The notes beneath the pieces are model-generated. The model saw nothing but the letters and a program-made list of their open reading frames with translations. It did not search any database and was not told the origin of the DNA. This document shows positions 1-10,789 of a DNA stretch of 64,000 bases, piece by piece; position 1 is the first letter of the stretch, and the number at the start of each line of letters is the position of its first letter. The stretch spans positions 722,141,649-722,205,648 of the forward strand of contig NC_081413.1 in the NCBI RefSeq assembly GCF_030272615.1, given 5' to 3'. The translations under genes were made by a program, and so were the position numbers. This stretch comes from Cryptomeria japonica. Lineage: Eukaryota; Streptophyta; Pinopsida; Cupressales; Cupressaceae.

Positions 1-1092
1 CAGCATCTATTGCATAAAGGTGTCGCTTTTAAATGGACTGAGCAATGCCAATCAACATTTGAAGATCTTAAGGACTATTTGCTATCGCCGCCTATTCTAA
101 TGCCTCCTATAGAAGGAAAGCCACTTATATTGTATATTTCTGCAACTGAAACGGCACTAGGAGTTCTCTTGGCCCAACAGGATGAGAACGACAAAGAGCG
201 AGCTATTTATTATATCAACCGGACACTAGTAGGCTATGAGCTGAATTATTCAACTATTGAATGGGCATGCTTAGCAGTGGTCTTTGCAATGCAGAAACTC
301 TGACACTATATGTTAAATCACCAAACACTGTTGGTTGCAAAAATTGATCCCTTGAAATACTTGCTTAGTAGAGTAGCTTTGACGGGTCACCTAGCAAAGT
401 GGGTTATGATCCTCAGTGAATTTGATATTGAGTATATGGAGCGAAAGGCGATAAAAGGACAAGTCATAGCAGATCAACTTGTAGAGGCTCCTATTTATGA
501 TGATCATCCCATGTTGACCGATTTTCCAGATGAATCAGTCTTTGCTCTCACATCTTCTAATGAATGGAAGCTATACTTTGATGGATCCCATACCAAGTTC
601 GGGTCCGGAGCAGGCATCTTGTTTGTCACCCCTCAAGGTGATGCTATTCCCAAGTCCTACAGAATAACTTTTCATTGTACCAATAACATTGCAGAGTATG
701 AAGCACTGGTCACAGGACTCCGAGTAGCGGTCCACTGGAATATCACACATTTGCAAGTCTATGGAGATTCTCAATTAGTCATCCGACAAGTGAATGATGA
801 CTATGAAACAACAGATGAAAAGCTTATTCCCTATAAGCATATGGTAGATTTCTTCAAGACAAAATTCACGACTATCCATTTCAGTCAAGTTCCAAGAATG
901 CAAAACAAGTCAGCAGATGCGATGGCTACGATCGCTTCCATGTTAAATCTGCCCCACAATATGGTCAAATGTGAATTTTTGGTCGAGCAGTTGCTTGTCC
1001 CTTCTTTTGACATTCCGACAGCAGATGTGATGTGCGTTCTTGTTGGTCCTAACTCCCCGTGGTACAAAGATGTATATCAATATTTGAAATAA
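1..1092 (+). pseudogene. Element A pol: RNase H plus archaeal-type second RNase H
   Basis: Reading frame 1. The first part is the end of the RT-associated RNase H domain (LLYIS-like core at 120-150, then AIYYINRTLVGYE, then an AVVFAM segment). From about 565 to 920 a second, archaeal-type RNase H follows: WKLYFDGSHTKFGSGAG, NNIAEYEAL, VYGDSQLVI and a C-terminal ADAMATIASM. The acidic residues expected of the active site (D of FDG, E of AEYEAL, D of YGDS, D of SADAM) are all present. TGA at 301-303 and TAA at 1090-1092 interrupt the frame. At the first site element B keeps CGA (Arg), so a C-to-T change is likely. Element B matches it domain for domain. Confidence 0.88.
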
Positions 1093-2313
1093 CAAACCTT
1101 ACCACCTAACCTTTCTGCTAACCAACGCCGAGCCTTCATCCGACAGACAGCCAAATATGTCATCATTGTCGACACCCTTTACTGTCGTTCCTTTGACCAT
1201 ACCCTCCTCAGGTGTTTGGATTATAACGAAGCACAAATGGCTTTACACGAGGTTCACGATGGTATATGTGGGAGCCATTTCAATGGTCTAAGCTTACCTA
1301 AAAAGTTGATTCGTGCTGGGTATTATTGGCCCACTCTGGAAAAAGATGTTCACGATTTTGTTAAGAAGTGCTACAAATGCTAGATCCATGGAAACTACAT
1401 TCATGCACCAGCCCAAGAGCTTCATTTTGTCATATCTTCGTGGCCCTTTTCTCAATGGGGATTGGATCTTATTGGCAAGATTCACCCGACATTTGCAAAT
1501 GGACACAAGTTCATCATCACAGCCATAGAGTATTTTACAAAATGGATCGAGGCTATCCCCATGACCTATATCACTGGTGTGCAAATTTCAAAATTCCTAT
1601 TGAATTATATCATATGTCGGTATGGGGTTCCCCTTTCCATAGTCATAGATAATGGTCATCCCTTCAAGAATAAAGATGTCAAGGAACTCTGTGAAAAGTT
1701 TCATATCCAACACCGTTTCTCTAGTCCATACTATCCATAGGGGAATGGTCAAGCCGAAGCATCAAATAAAGCCATTATCAAGATCGTGAAAAAGGTTGTC
1801 AATGACGCTGGTCGAGATTGGCATGTACAGTTGAATCCAGCACTATGGGCCTATCGCACTTCTATCCGCACACCTACTGGCGCAACATCTTATTCCTTGG
1901 TGTATGGTGCGGAAGCCATTTTACCCTTGGAAGTGGAGATTCCTTCCTTGCGTGTTTCCTTGCAACATCTGATTGATGATGAGACGCATAGAGTCTCTTG
2001 GTTGCATCAGCTTGAGATGTTAGATGAGAAACGTCAGACAACCCTAACACATTTGCAAGCATATCAAAACCGTCTCCGTCGCTCTTATAATAAGAAGGTC
2101 AAAGGGTGACACTTCGAAGTGGGAGATCTGGTTTTAAAGGCAAACCCTAAGAATGCACAGTCTACTGACATCATCAAAGGTAAGTTTGAACCTAATTGGG
2201 TTGGGCCTTTCATAGTGATTGTAGCCTATGGCTCGGGGGCATATCAGCTTGCCACTCCAGAAGGTGAACCTTTGTCTGATCCTGTCAATAGCATGCACCT
2301 TCGTAAGTACTAG
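1093..2313 (+). pseudogene. Element A pol: integrase
   Basis: Continues the frame of the RNase H part. It has an N-terminal HHCC zinc region (EVHDGICGSHF about 1246-1280; KKCYKC about 1360-1380), the DDE core (WGLDLIGKI about 1459-1485; VIDNGHPF about 1645-1670; GNGQAEASNK about 1741-1770) and a C-terminal GPF/Y-like part (KFEPNWVGPFIV about 2182-2217). In-frame stops are TAG 1381-1383, TAG 1738-1740 and TGA 2107-2109. At the first two, element B encodes Gln. The final codon before the natural TAG stop is near 2311, after MHLRKY. Non-functional because of the stops, although the catalytic residues remain. Confidence 0.88.
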
Positions 2314-2344
2314 GCATAATTTTCTATCAGCACTTCTTCAAGTA

Positions 2345-2510
2345 TGATCTTGAAAAAATACAAAAAAAAATAAAAATCAAAAAGCAAAAAAATACAAAAA
2401 AAATTAAAAAGCAAAAAAAAACAAAAAAAATCAAAAAGCAAAAAAATACAAAAAAAAGTGAAAAAGCAAAAGAGAAAAAGAGCAAAAAAAAAAGTAAAAA
2501 AAAATGATTC
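2345..2510 (+). repeat. A-rich low-complexity tract after pol
   Basis: About 165 bp made almost wholly of A with short interruptions (AAATACA, AAATCAAAAAGC units), starting some 30 bp after the pol stop. Element B has a shorter A-rich tract in the same place (35855-35900), so it is a shared trait of these elements. On the minus strand it yields a poly-Phe reading frame that is not a gene. Confidence 0.8.
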
Positions 2511-2544
2511 GCCCTCTAGTGAAAACCTGGCAAATAGGCGCTTT

Positions 2545-2566
2545 GGGCAAGTACCATGGTGAAAAC
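2545..2566 (+). other. Conserved non-coding block shared by elements A and B
   Basis: A 22-base block beginning GGGCAAGTACCATGG and ending GTGAAAAC is identical in element A (here) and element B (35940-35961), although the surrounding non-coding sequence has drifted. A partial second copy of the GTGAAAACCTGGCAA end lies just upstream (about 2519). It sits 114-232 bp after the pol stop. Function unknown. It could be an RNA element, a processing signal for pol or antisense transcripts, or part of an old coding exon. Confidence 0.65.
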
Positions 2567-2778
2567 CTAGCAATCAGGGGCCATGTGTAACGAGATCATT
2601 GCTCTATCATCTGTCATGACCTCTAGCTATGCTTGTCTTGACCCAATGTTCTGTTTCAAGCCTGTGATTGGTCAACATCATTGTCTTGCATACTCCGGTT
2701 TCTTGTACATATGTCTTTCAAATGTGCATTGGGTGCGTTCCCCTTGTCATGATCAATCACTGGAAATTTTGCATCTAA

Positions 2779-3040
2779 AAATGTCCTGAAATAATTCAAA
2801 AAAATTGAAAAATGTCCTAAAATAAATCTAAAAAAAAAATCAAATAATGTCCTAAAATAATTCAAAAAAATTGAAAAATGTCCTGAAATAATCCCTAAAA
2901 ATCAAAAAATGTCCTGAAAAAATCTTTAAAAATCAAATAATGTCCTGAAATAATCCCTAAAAATTGAAAAATGTCCTGAAAAAAATCCCTAAAAAGTCAA
3001 ATAAAGTCCTGAAAAAATGAACAAAAAAATTGTAAAATCT
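2779..3040 (+). repeat. Tandem repeat, about 31-bp units
   Basis: About eight imperfect copies of a unit of roughly AATGTCCTGAAATAATCCC followed by an A-rich part ending in TCAAA or TTGAA. Unit length varies between about 28 and 34 bp, so it does not keep a reading frame. It lies in the 3' untranslated region of element A and has no counterpart in element B. Confidence 0.8.
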
Positions 3041-4183
3041 CGAAAAGCAAAACAAAAAAATAAATGATCCCTTTGTGCATAGACAGATCCCTGAGCATCC
3101 CTCCAACGACACGCAATCATACACTATGCTTTAATGAAATCACGCTTAAATAGATGAACTTTTTCCATCAAACCAGACATTCAAACTGATCAAAATTGTC
3201 TTATCAATTGAACATCAGCATCAACATTATCATTTGTCCTTGTCACTACTATCATGGGTCTTATACAAGGTATGGTATACTTGAAACCAGACTGTGTCCT
3301 GTCTTAGACGGGGTACCGCATGTCCTGAAACCAAACAGCATGATCGCCCTATCAACACTTTCAACTTTTGACAATGAAGATCAAGATGTTTGTTTGACTT
3401 GTTGGAATTTGTGCATCTTATCTTTTTATCGATTTATCTTTGGCTTCGATCATGTTCCTATGTTGCTCGATGATGTCACTAAGTGATTTAGAGTGACCGG
3501 GATGGTTCATGGTCCCTTTCTTTTTTGTTGTGATTGTTGTTTGTTTGTGATGTGTCTGTCTTTTGCAAAAAGGTTTGCATTTCAGCTCTGGCCTTCAATG
3601 CCATGATGCTACGCATCCACTTTGCTACATTAAAATAAAGGTTCTCACCTACAAAGTGCATTACTGAAAGCAAGTTTTTCTTCGCCTCTAACTGTCCTCT
3701 GTTCTTCTTACTAACATTTCTTCTGTCAGTTTGGATAGTCAGTTCGGTCTAGTGCTTTGATTTCCCCAAACACACATATGTTGCATCCTGCATCCATTTG
3801 GTTAGTACATTTGCACTATATCTAGCATCACATCCAGCATTTTATCCATTTCATATTATAAATGCATCAAAAACACATAAAAAATATATCCATACATGTT
3901 CCACAATGGTCCATCAATAGTGCATAAGTCATCCATGCATGGCAAATAACATAAGTCATCACACATTGCATCCCATCATATCGATGCATATCATATCATA
4001 TATCAAAATAATATCGGAGTACAAAATTGGACTGTCTGTCCTAAGTATGGCCCACAGGCTGACTACATAATGTCAAACTACATCTGTCTCTATCCTAAGG
4101 AGCACGTGCCTCTGTCACTGGGTGCTCCCTCTATCTTCCTCATCCCTGCCATGTCTCACGGATGATGTCCCTCCTAGTCCTGG
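3041..4183. other. Element A 3' region without recognised gene
   Basis: Non-coding part of the retrotransposon between the tandem repeat and the C-terminal end of the antisense gene. It contains short ORFs with no protein-like character and the direct variants CATCATATCGATGCATATC near 3975. Nothing further seen. Confidence 0.6.
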
Positions 4184-5948
4184 CTATGGTGGTCTCATAG
4201 GTCCACTCACCCCCATGCTGCTCAATGACCTCCGAGAGCGTGCCCTGCTCTCTGTCCTTGATCGTGCCTGATATGAAGCTACTCTCTGCTCTGGTGAGAC
4301 TGCACTCTCATATAGTGTCCTCCAATGGCGTATCTCCTCTCTGGTCTCTACCAACATCTGTGCCATCTCACGTGCACTGGCATCCCTAATCGACCCAATA
4401 TACTCAATGACTCTCTGTTCTTCTCGCTGTGCCTGAGCTATTGCTGCATCTCGAGCCGCTGTGAGTCTGGCTATCTTTGCTCTTAACTGATCCTGCTCTG
4501 TCCTCACGATGGCATTCTATCTCTCTAATGTCGCAATGTGATCATACTAACTCGCTATGGTAGCCCTGCACATCTCCATCTCCTCTATGCTAGCTGTCTC
4601 CGGCTCTATGTGTATATCTTGCAATGCCTCCTAATCCCCTGAATCTGGCTCCTGATCATCATCCCCCTCATCATCTCCATCCTTGTCATCCCCCTCATCC
4701 TCATCCCCGCCCTCATCCTCCTCGATCCTCCTCATCCTCATCATCTCCCTCCTCCTCTCCAGTGAGTGGGAAGTCCTCCTGTCTCCTAGGTACTGGAATG
4801 TCCGGATCTGTCAATGGCACTGGTCACCATCGTGCAAACCATCTCTCATACTTCTCTGTCATCCTGATGTCCTCCACATCTGATCTCCAATCCCACTGTC
4901 TCTGCTATAGCTGTGTGAAGTCAGCATATGCTATGTGTGGCCGAATCATACTCCCCCACTGACTCGTCTCTCTGTGAGATCGGGCAAAGTGTGCAGTCCT
5001 TCTAGGTACATCTTGTCTCTCTCCAAACTGTCATCTGACTCTCTCTGGTAGGTACATCTCAATCACTCTCTAGTGATTCACTGGTCACCCAATCAGGTAC
5101 CTCTCCTATCTGCAGTACAGTAGCTCATCACTATCATCTGACCATCCAAGGCAATCATGATATGGCCTCCATGTGAACTCTCTCAGTTTGTCTAGCTCGT
5201 GTCGCCAATACAGTATGTATCCAAATGGACCCTGTCTCAATGCTCCCCCATAGCAGTACACATATGGTCGATGTGGTAATACCTGTCTCTCTACAATCGG
5301 TCGACATATGGCTATGTGCTCAAATGCCCATACCTGTAACAGTGTGACTCCACAGCTCAAAGTCTGAACTCCCTAATATGCTATCTGATGCAATTGAAAA
5401 AATAGCATAGCTAGTACACATGGTCCCCATGCGTACATTGTACCCTCTGTCGCCATCTGCTCTAGCACTCTTCCCCATCCAATTGGGAATCCATGTCCTC
5501 ATCTATCTCCTGCTAGTAGGCATGCTATAACCATTGCTATCACCACATATTGTCGATCATACTCTGATGCCATGGTCTCCCAACCGATCTCCCTCTCTAC
5601 GATGTCCAGATCATCTGCGTCGCACTCAAATAATCTACACAATGCATCTCTCCCTTTCACTGGGTCATACTCTACCATCTCTCCATGAATCGAAATGCGG
5701 AGGATATGCCATACGTCCTCTAGTGTCACAGTCGCCTCTCCAGTCACCAGATGGAAAGAGGAGGTCTCCGAATACCATCGCTCTACCAATGCGATAAGCA
5801 GTCCTATGTTTGCCCTAATCTCGGGCATGAATGTGATATAGTATATCCCAAGTCCTGCTAATGTATCTCTATCCATTCTTTTGAGTCTATGTCGTAACAT
5901 GAAGCAGTCTGGTCGGTTCTCCCGCGTGATCAATGGATACTGTCGACT
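4184..5948 (-). pseudogene. Antisense gene of element A, exon 2: plant mobile domain protein
   Basis: Reads opposite to pol. From 5948 downward the translation gives a plant mobile domain (PMD, the MAIN/MAIL1-like aminotransferase-like fold): LLIALVERWYSETSSFHL, GEATVTLEDVWHIL, an IHGEMVEYDP segment, then after a TGA (5499-5501) the AWGPCVLAMLF and CGVTLLQVWAFEHI motifs near 5440-5320. Further down come an acidic stretch and an Ala/Arg/Glu-rich, coiled-coil-like tail (4507-4184) with RHWRTLYESAVSPEQR. Besides the TGA there is a TAG near 5383, more stops beyond 5106, and at least one frameshift before the tail. Element B encodes a homologous protein in the same place and orientation. PMD proteins occur in host nuclear silencing factors and in transposons; the role here is unknown. 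Confidence 0.8.
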
Positions 5949-6331
5949 CTGCATCACAATTGGGGCACATTTTGTCAGTTTTAGGGTTTGCTCCTACAGG
6001 TTGCATTTCCTTGTTTCATGTCCAAATCAGGGTGTTTCTAAGCTATTCTGACCTATCCTACCCTTATCCCCCCTTTCTGGATCATTTGCATGTTGTTTTG
6101 ACCAAAATTAGGGTTTACAATGCACAATTGCGCCTGTGTGACAAGTCCTGCACCTGTGTCACATAACCTGTGCCTATGTCCCCTTACACAAGCACAAAAG
6201 ACATTACACAAGTGCAGAATTCGCCCTACACAAGCGCAGGTGTCACTTTCTGCATTTTCTGTGGGCCCCGCAATGTCCCGCAAGCAAGTCAAATTCATAA
6301 AATTGAAAACATGGGTTTTTGAGATACATAC
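5949..6331 (-). other. Predicted intron of the antisense gene (element A)
   Basis: On the minus strand the donor reads AGCG|GTATGTATCT (GT at 6331-6330) and the acceptor TTGTGATGCAG|AGTCGAC (AG at 5950-5949). The intron is 383 bp and joins the exons in phase 0. It holds several copies of a motif around CTGCGCTTGTGTA and GCACTTGTGTAA on the minus strand (about 6240-6120). Element B shows the same exon-intron plan with an unrelated, longer intron. A prediction from sequence; no transcript evidence was available. Confidence 0.65.
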
Positions 6332-6409
6332 CGCTGCTCCTGCGTCGTCCGGTCATCTGTACGCGCATACAGGTTCTTCAAGGTGATCTGCCATTGGAAT
6401 GTTCACCAT
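6332..6409 (-). pseudogene. Antisense gene of element A, exon 1
   Basis: Short coding exon with in-frame ATGs at 6409-6407 and 6394-6392, giving 26 or 21 codons before the donor. Its C-terminal part (AYR, stop, PDDAGAA) aligns with the element B exon 1 ending YQRPADAGEP. The TGA at 6355-6353 sits where B has AGG (Arg) and looks like a decayed CGA. Start, donor and distance to the upstream TATA box match element B, which is the main support for calling such a short exon. Confidence 0.6.
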
Positions 6410-6491
6410 CTCTCTGCAAGTGTCCTTTTCTAGAGCAACAAATTCTCTTCTTTGGCTAGTGCAAATGAGCAAATTTCACTCTCTTTGCCTC

Positions 6492-6498
6492 ATTTATA
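6492..6498 (-). promoter_or_regulatory. Antisense TATA box of element A
   Basis: Minus-strand TATAAAT within GATCTATAAATGAGG, about 85-100 bp upstream of the candidate start codons of exon 1. Element B has TATAAAAT on its minus strand at nearly the same distance (about 93 bp) from its exon 1 ATG. The shared spacing argues for a real antisense promoter inside the 3' region. No experimental evidence. Confidence 0.55.
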
Positions 6499-6754
6499 GA
6501 TCTTTGTCAATGCATAGATGGACATGCACCCTATCCATCTTATGTTGGTCGCGGTCTTTTGCATCTCCTTTTGTTTTTCCTTCGTGCATCCGATCTCAGA
6601 TTGTCGGTCCGTTCGATCCTATTATTTTTATCGACCAATTGGCCTCTTTTCTACCTGTTTCTGGCCAATTCCTCAAGGGGGCATGCGTATGTCATTGTCA
6701 GCATCTGGGGCATTTTCATTATTGTTCTTTAAAACAACGCTTAAAATCACATTG

Positions 6755-6772
6755 TCTCAAAGAGGGGCAAAA
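6755..6772 (+). other. Polypurine tract of element A
   Basis: TCTCAAAGAGGGGCAAAA lies directly before the LTR start TGTAGACACC. The identical tract precedes the 3' LTR of element B (42069-42086). It is the expected primer site for plus-strand DNA synthesis in LTR retrotransposons and fixes the LTR boundary. Confidence 0.9.
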
Positions 6773-8528
6773 TGTAGACACCTAAAAATGGTCAACGCTT
6801 GCAGAGTCATACTTTAACATTGGCGCATTATCTCATTTTAGAGTTTTTGCGTCACATTAACATTTCTCCTATGTCACACACTTGATCTTTATCATTTGTG
6901 AGCATTGAGTCCTTCTTCTGCATTCCTCATTTTTCTTGCTTTCAAATTTGGTCTTGTCGATAACAATATTTGTCATGATTTCGGTCAATCTTATCCTGTC
7001 GCATCTATGTGCGTATTCATTTGTCATCATTTTGGACATTGTCAATCCTAATTAGGGTTTTGTCCTCTTATCAATCCTATCATCATGTGATCAATTTGTC
7101 ATCGATCGTTGTCGTTTTCAATCTTATTATCTTGCAATCGATTTGTCATCGATCCTTATCTTTTGATCAATTTGTCATCAATCTTGTCGTCTTGTGATTG
7201 ATTTGTCATCGATCGTTGACATTTTCAATCTTGTTGTTTTGCAATCTATTTTGTCATCGATCTTTGTCCTTGTCAATTTTGTCATTTTTGTGATCAATTT
7301 GTCATCAATTGTCGTCTTTCTCAATTGTGTCAATTTGGATCAATTAGTCATTGTTCCTCGTCAATTGGCGCATTTATTAATTAAATCATTTGTCAGCATT
7401 GGTCTTTTATCAAGTCAAAATCATGATCAAATAGAATCGATATCAATTATCCTTTGTCAAGACCTAATTGTCATCCTTGCATTTCTAATTCATCTTTTAG
7501 GGTTTCATGATTTTATTCATTTAACCCTGTTTGTCATTTCTCCCTCTAGGTTAAATAATTTATTTATTTATCTTAGGTCTTCGTGTCACAATTAAATCTT
7601 TAATTTAATTGGCTAACTAATAATTTCCTCTTTTTGTGAATTAATTAATAAATGACAAATTATTAATTAATTTACCTAATTTCACATCATTCCTAATTTC
7701 CTAATTTTTCATCAATTTCTAAATTTCCTCTTTGTGAATTAATTAATAAATGAAAAATTATTAATTAATTCACTAAATTCCTAATTTCCTCATTTTCTAA
7801 TTTCCTAATTCCTATTTTCCAATTTTCTAATTTTCCTAATTTCTAATTCAATTTCCTCCTATTTTCCTCCTAATTTCATGGGAATGACATTTCAATTTGT
7901 CATAATTTGTCATAATTGACAATCAATCAATTTTGACATAGAAATTTGTCATAATTGTGTCATGAATTATCAATCAATCAATTTTTGCATAGAAAGTGCA
8001 AATTTGTCATATTTTGTCATAATTGACATTTTTGATTTGCAATTTCCATTTGAATCTCTTCATGCTAATTTGATCTTTTCTCCAATTTGTCTATAAATTG
8101 GATGAATTTCTTCAATCCTGATCCCCAACTAATCACTTTTTCGAATCACTTTGTCGAATCACTTTTTCGAATCACATTATCAAATTAATCACTTTTTCTA
8201 GTCACATTATTGACTAATCACTTTGTTGAATCAATCACGCTTCGAGTATTCTTGCGCTACTATCTTGTCTACTTGCTTTCATCTCATGTGTATGCACTAG
8301 TAGGTGAGATCCACAACAAAGCTATTTGAAGAAGAAAGAAGGACAATGGAGCCACATGAAGGAGACATTCAATTCTGCATCTGGTTTGCTTAATTTTTCG
8401 ATCTTGAATATCTTGTTTTCATATCTCTATTGGATGTAATTAGGATTGATCATTGCATTTGAGCTTTTGTGATTGAGCTATGACTAATATTGATATTTGC
8501 TTTGATGATTTCTGATTTCCTAGCTACA
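6773..8528 (+). repeat. 3' LTR of element A (about 1.75 kb)
   Basis: Starts TGTAGACACCTAAAAATGG directly after the polypurine tract. It contains about six degenerate copies of TTTGTCATCGATC (7086-7310), AT-rich direct repeats around AATTAATTAATAAATG (7630-7780) and a TATA box near 8092. The end is set at CTACA (8528), about 430 bp past the TATA box, because LINE RNase H coding sequence begins at GTTAG. The left LTR is outside the window, so the end is inferred. Apart from the first 20 or so bases it does not resemble the LTR of element B. Confidence 0.7.
8092..8099 (+). promoter_or_regulatory. TATA box in element A LTR
   Basis: TATAAATT within TTTGTCTATAAATTGGATG, placed in the last quarter of the LTR as in element B (where the distance to the LTR end is about 360 bp). 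Likely the sense promoter TATA. Confidence 0.5.
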
Positions 8529-8700
8529 GTTAGTATTCTCATAACTCACACTCTAAGGGAAGGCAATAAGGTTGCAGACCTTTTAGCTAATGAAGGGGTC
8601 AATTTAGAGGTGGAGGTTAAATATATCAGAGAGGCCCATTGTAAAAGGGATGTTAGAGAGCAATTATTATTTGATCGCATCAATGGGTCAAGTTAAAATC
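8529..8700 (+). pseudogene. LINE RNase H, C-terminal remnant
   Basis: The translation ILITHTLREGNKVADLLANEG is the end of the RNase H domain found in plant L1-type LINE ORF2. It matches HIYREGNTEADKLSNFGEDG of the LINE at 24.6 kb. The N-terminal part is missing: element A's LTR abuts it. This suggests element A inserted into a LINE here. Confidence 0.75.
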
Positions 8701-8958
8701 ATGATTCCAGAAATCAAAGACAGAGTTTGGGGGCAAATGAACTGTCAGTTAATGATTGCTATTAGGCATCGGTTTTATGATGATATGTGTGATGGGGATT
8801 ATAATAAGTGCTGGATTTGTGCGGCCATTATTATTATCTTTTAAACCACAGATGGGACTCTGTTTTGTTACCCAAGATTTTTTCTCAAGAACTTGTGGTT
8901 AAATCTAGGTCTGCAAATTGTGAGATACACCATTGGGGACTTCGACTTGATGTTCAAT

Positions 8959-10572
8959 ATGGGAGGTAACTTAAACCGGAATGAGCCCTCTAGTTGCGAG
9001 AACCTAAAGAGTGAGCGGAAAGTGTGGAGGAGGCTTCATAGATATGGATTCACCGACTATATGGAGAAGCTGCATGGTAGCAGAAAATCGGTGTCTCAAG
9101 GCTTTTCTAGGGGCTAGAGCAACAACAAAGTCACTTTGTTTGGGGATACCTGGAAGATTGATGAGGATCTGGTTGCGGAAGTCACGGGTCTTTAGAAGGA
9201 GGGCACAAAATTCTATAGAGATGGGAAGTTTGCTGCTGAAGCAATTAAAAACTTCCCGAAAACTGAGGATGAGAAGGAGCAACTTGCCAAGAAAGACAAC
9301 GTCTCTTACTACCTCCCCCAACAAGTAAAGTCTTTTTGGCAGAAAGTGTTAAGGGTTTTGATGGAATTCCTTACTGTTGATGGTAGATTTACTAAAGTCT
9401 ACAATTATCATTTTGCAATTCTCAATCATTTCCGCCATGGGGTTAAGATTTCTCTGCCCTTTTAATTAGCTTCTTCCCTGAATGAGAGCTTGGCTGACAA
9501 TGCTAAAAAGCCCAAATCTTACCCCGTAGCCCATCAAGGGCTTATTTTGCTCATTTACGAACACCTGAAGGAAAAAACTAGGGTTAGAAAGGATGATTAC
9601 CTGGTAACTAATGCACATGTTTCTGAGAGTTTTAATGATTCTGAGTCTGATGATGACCTGTCTAATGCCCCTATCCATAAAAAAGGGAGAGATGACATTG
9701 ATAATGTGGACACGGAGGTGAATTATGATTTGGAGGAGGAAAAGGGGAAGGATATTGAGACAAAAATGGAGAGTTAGAAGGAAGAGAACATTGGAGAAGA
9801 GGAGGAAGGGAAAAAAGATGCCAATTCTGAAAACCTTGATTCTAACCCTATGGGTTCTGATAGCAGGAATGTCGCCCCAAACTCAATGGAGGAAGACAAC
9901 CCTAAATCCGTGAGCACTGAGCAGGGTAGGGATTCGGTGAATACTATTTTGAATATTGCCCAAAATTGCACACTGGAGTCTTTCAATCTCCAGAAGTGGG
10001 TTATTAACAACATAACAAGCATTCAGAGCAAACAGAGGGACCTGGAAAATAAGATACACAATTTGATTAAGGAAACAAATTCGGGGAAAAAGAGTGAGGA
10101 GGTGGAAACTAGTGAAGTTGAGGAGGAAATTGAGATGCAGGACTGATCAGAAAAAGACTTGATAAAAGGGGATTTGAAACATCTTGAGGATGTTATTAGA
10201 ATTGTAAAAGAAAAGACTGAGGCAGACAACGATAACATCATCACTCGGGTTGCTCAAACTAAGAACGCTTTGAAAAGCTTCATGAACCACAGTCTTGAGG
10301 TCTTGAGAGTTTCTTCACAAAATATGAATGCCTTGGTGGATCACTTAGAGAGGAAAAATTAGGATAAGGATTTGGTAATCATTGAAGATATACCAATCTC
10401 CAGCTCCACTCATCAAATATCGAGGCAAAGGACTAGGCAGACCACCACTGATATGGAGACAAAAATGAAAGACATTTAGTTGAAACAGGAGAACAATGAT
10501 CTAAGAGAAGCCACTAAGGTCATGATGTTTTTGGTTCAGAATGCTGAGGAGTCTATAAAAATTTTCATTTGA
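8959..10572 (+). pseudogene. Family H ORF, decayed copy 1
   Basis: About 537 codons in one frame, broken by stops at 9115, 9193, 9463, 9775, 10144, 10360 and 10477. It begins MGGNLNRNEP and is homologous to the better-preserved copy on the minus strand at 54848-53418. Shared features in order: an EP near residue 9, a GF/GI..YME/FME block, W.ID/EI-(N/D)E(D/E)-(L/V)(V/I)A.(V/A)TGL..EG, VDGR/LEGR..VY/FYYYHF followed by LNHFR, then an acidic low-complexity middle and a lysine/glutamate-rich, coiled-coil-like C terminus. I do not recognise the family; it loosely recalls plant transposon-associated ORFs. No gaps in frame, so the damage is nearly all nonsense mutation. Confidence 0.7.
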
Positions 10573-10775
10573 CTTGTAATGTTGGGTCTTGGATGCCAGT
10601 TTCTCGATGGCTCTGTGCTGTCCTTTTGTCTTAGCTACTGGTTTTTGTGCTGGTTTTTTGCAGTTGTTTTGTCTTGGTCTTATCTTCTCTTGTTTCTTTC
10701 TTGTTCATTTATCGTAATGTAAGCGGGTTTCGGGTCCCTTAAAACCTGATTTTCCTTAATCAAAAACAATACTAT
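10573..10775 (+). other. 3' untranslated end and A-rich tail of family H copy 1
   Basis: T/G-rich sequence ending GTAAGCGGGTTTCGGGTCCC, then a short segment and CAAAAACAA. Ends of this kind (a GGTTT..GGG..CC block then a short A-rich tail) are typical of plant LINEs, and the other family H copy ends in a comparable way. No target duplication could be identified for this copy. Confidence 0.5.
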
Positions 10776-10789
10776 TCAATAGAAAATCA

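Larger units (their letters stand above)
1..8528 (+). mobile_element. Element A: 3' half of a Tat/Ogre-type Ty3/gypsy retrotransposon
   Basis: The window opens inside pol. In order: the end of RT-linked RNase H, a second archaeal-type RNase H, integrase, a 4.4-kb 3' region holding an antisense gene, a polypurine tract and a 3' LTR starting TGTAGACACC. The dual RNase H and an antisense ORF between integrase and LTR are known marks of the Tat lineage. All pol pieces stay in one frame but carry five in-frame stops, so this copy is dead. The right LTR edge is placed at ...CTACA because LINE coding sequence resumes directly after it. The 5' half and the left LTR lie outside the window. Confidence 0.85.

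Noticed and set aside
2310..2573. Minus-strand poly-Phe/Leu ORF suggesting a membrane peptide
   Set aside because: Complement of an A-rich low-complexity tract.
4624..4962. Pro/His/Ser-rich plus-strand ORF
   Set aside because: Complement of the acidic Glu/Asp repeat of the antisense PMD gene; coding evidence is on the minus strand.
7009..7595. Plus-strand ORFs rich in Ile, Leu, Val, Ser in element A LTR
   Set aside because: Produced by TTTGTCATCGATC-type repeats in the LTR; no homology, and located in the promoter-bearing part of an LTR.
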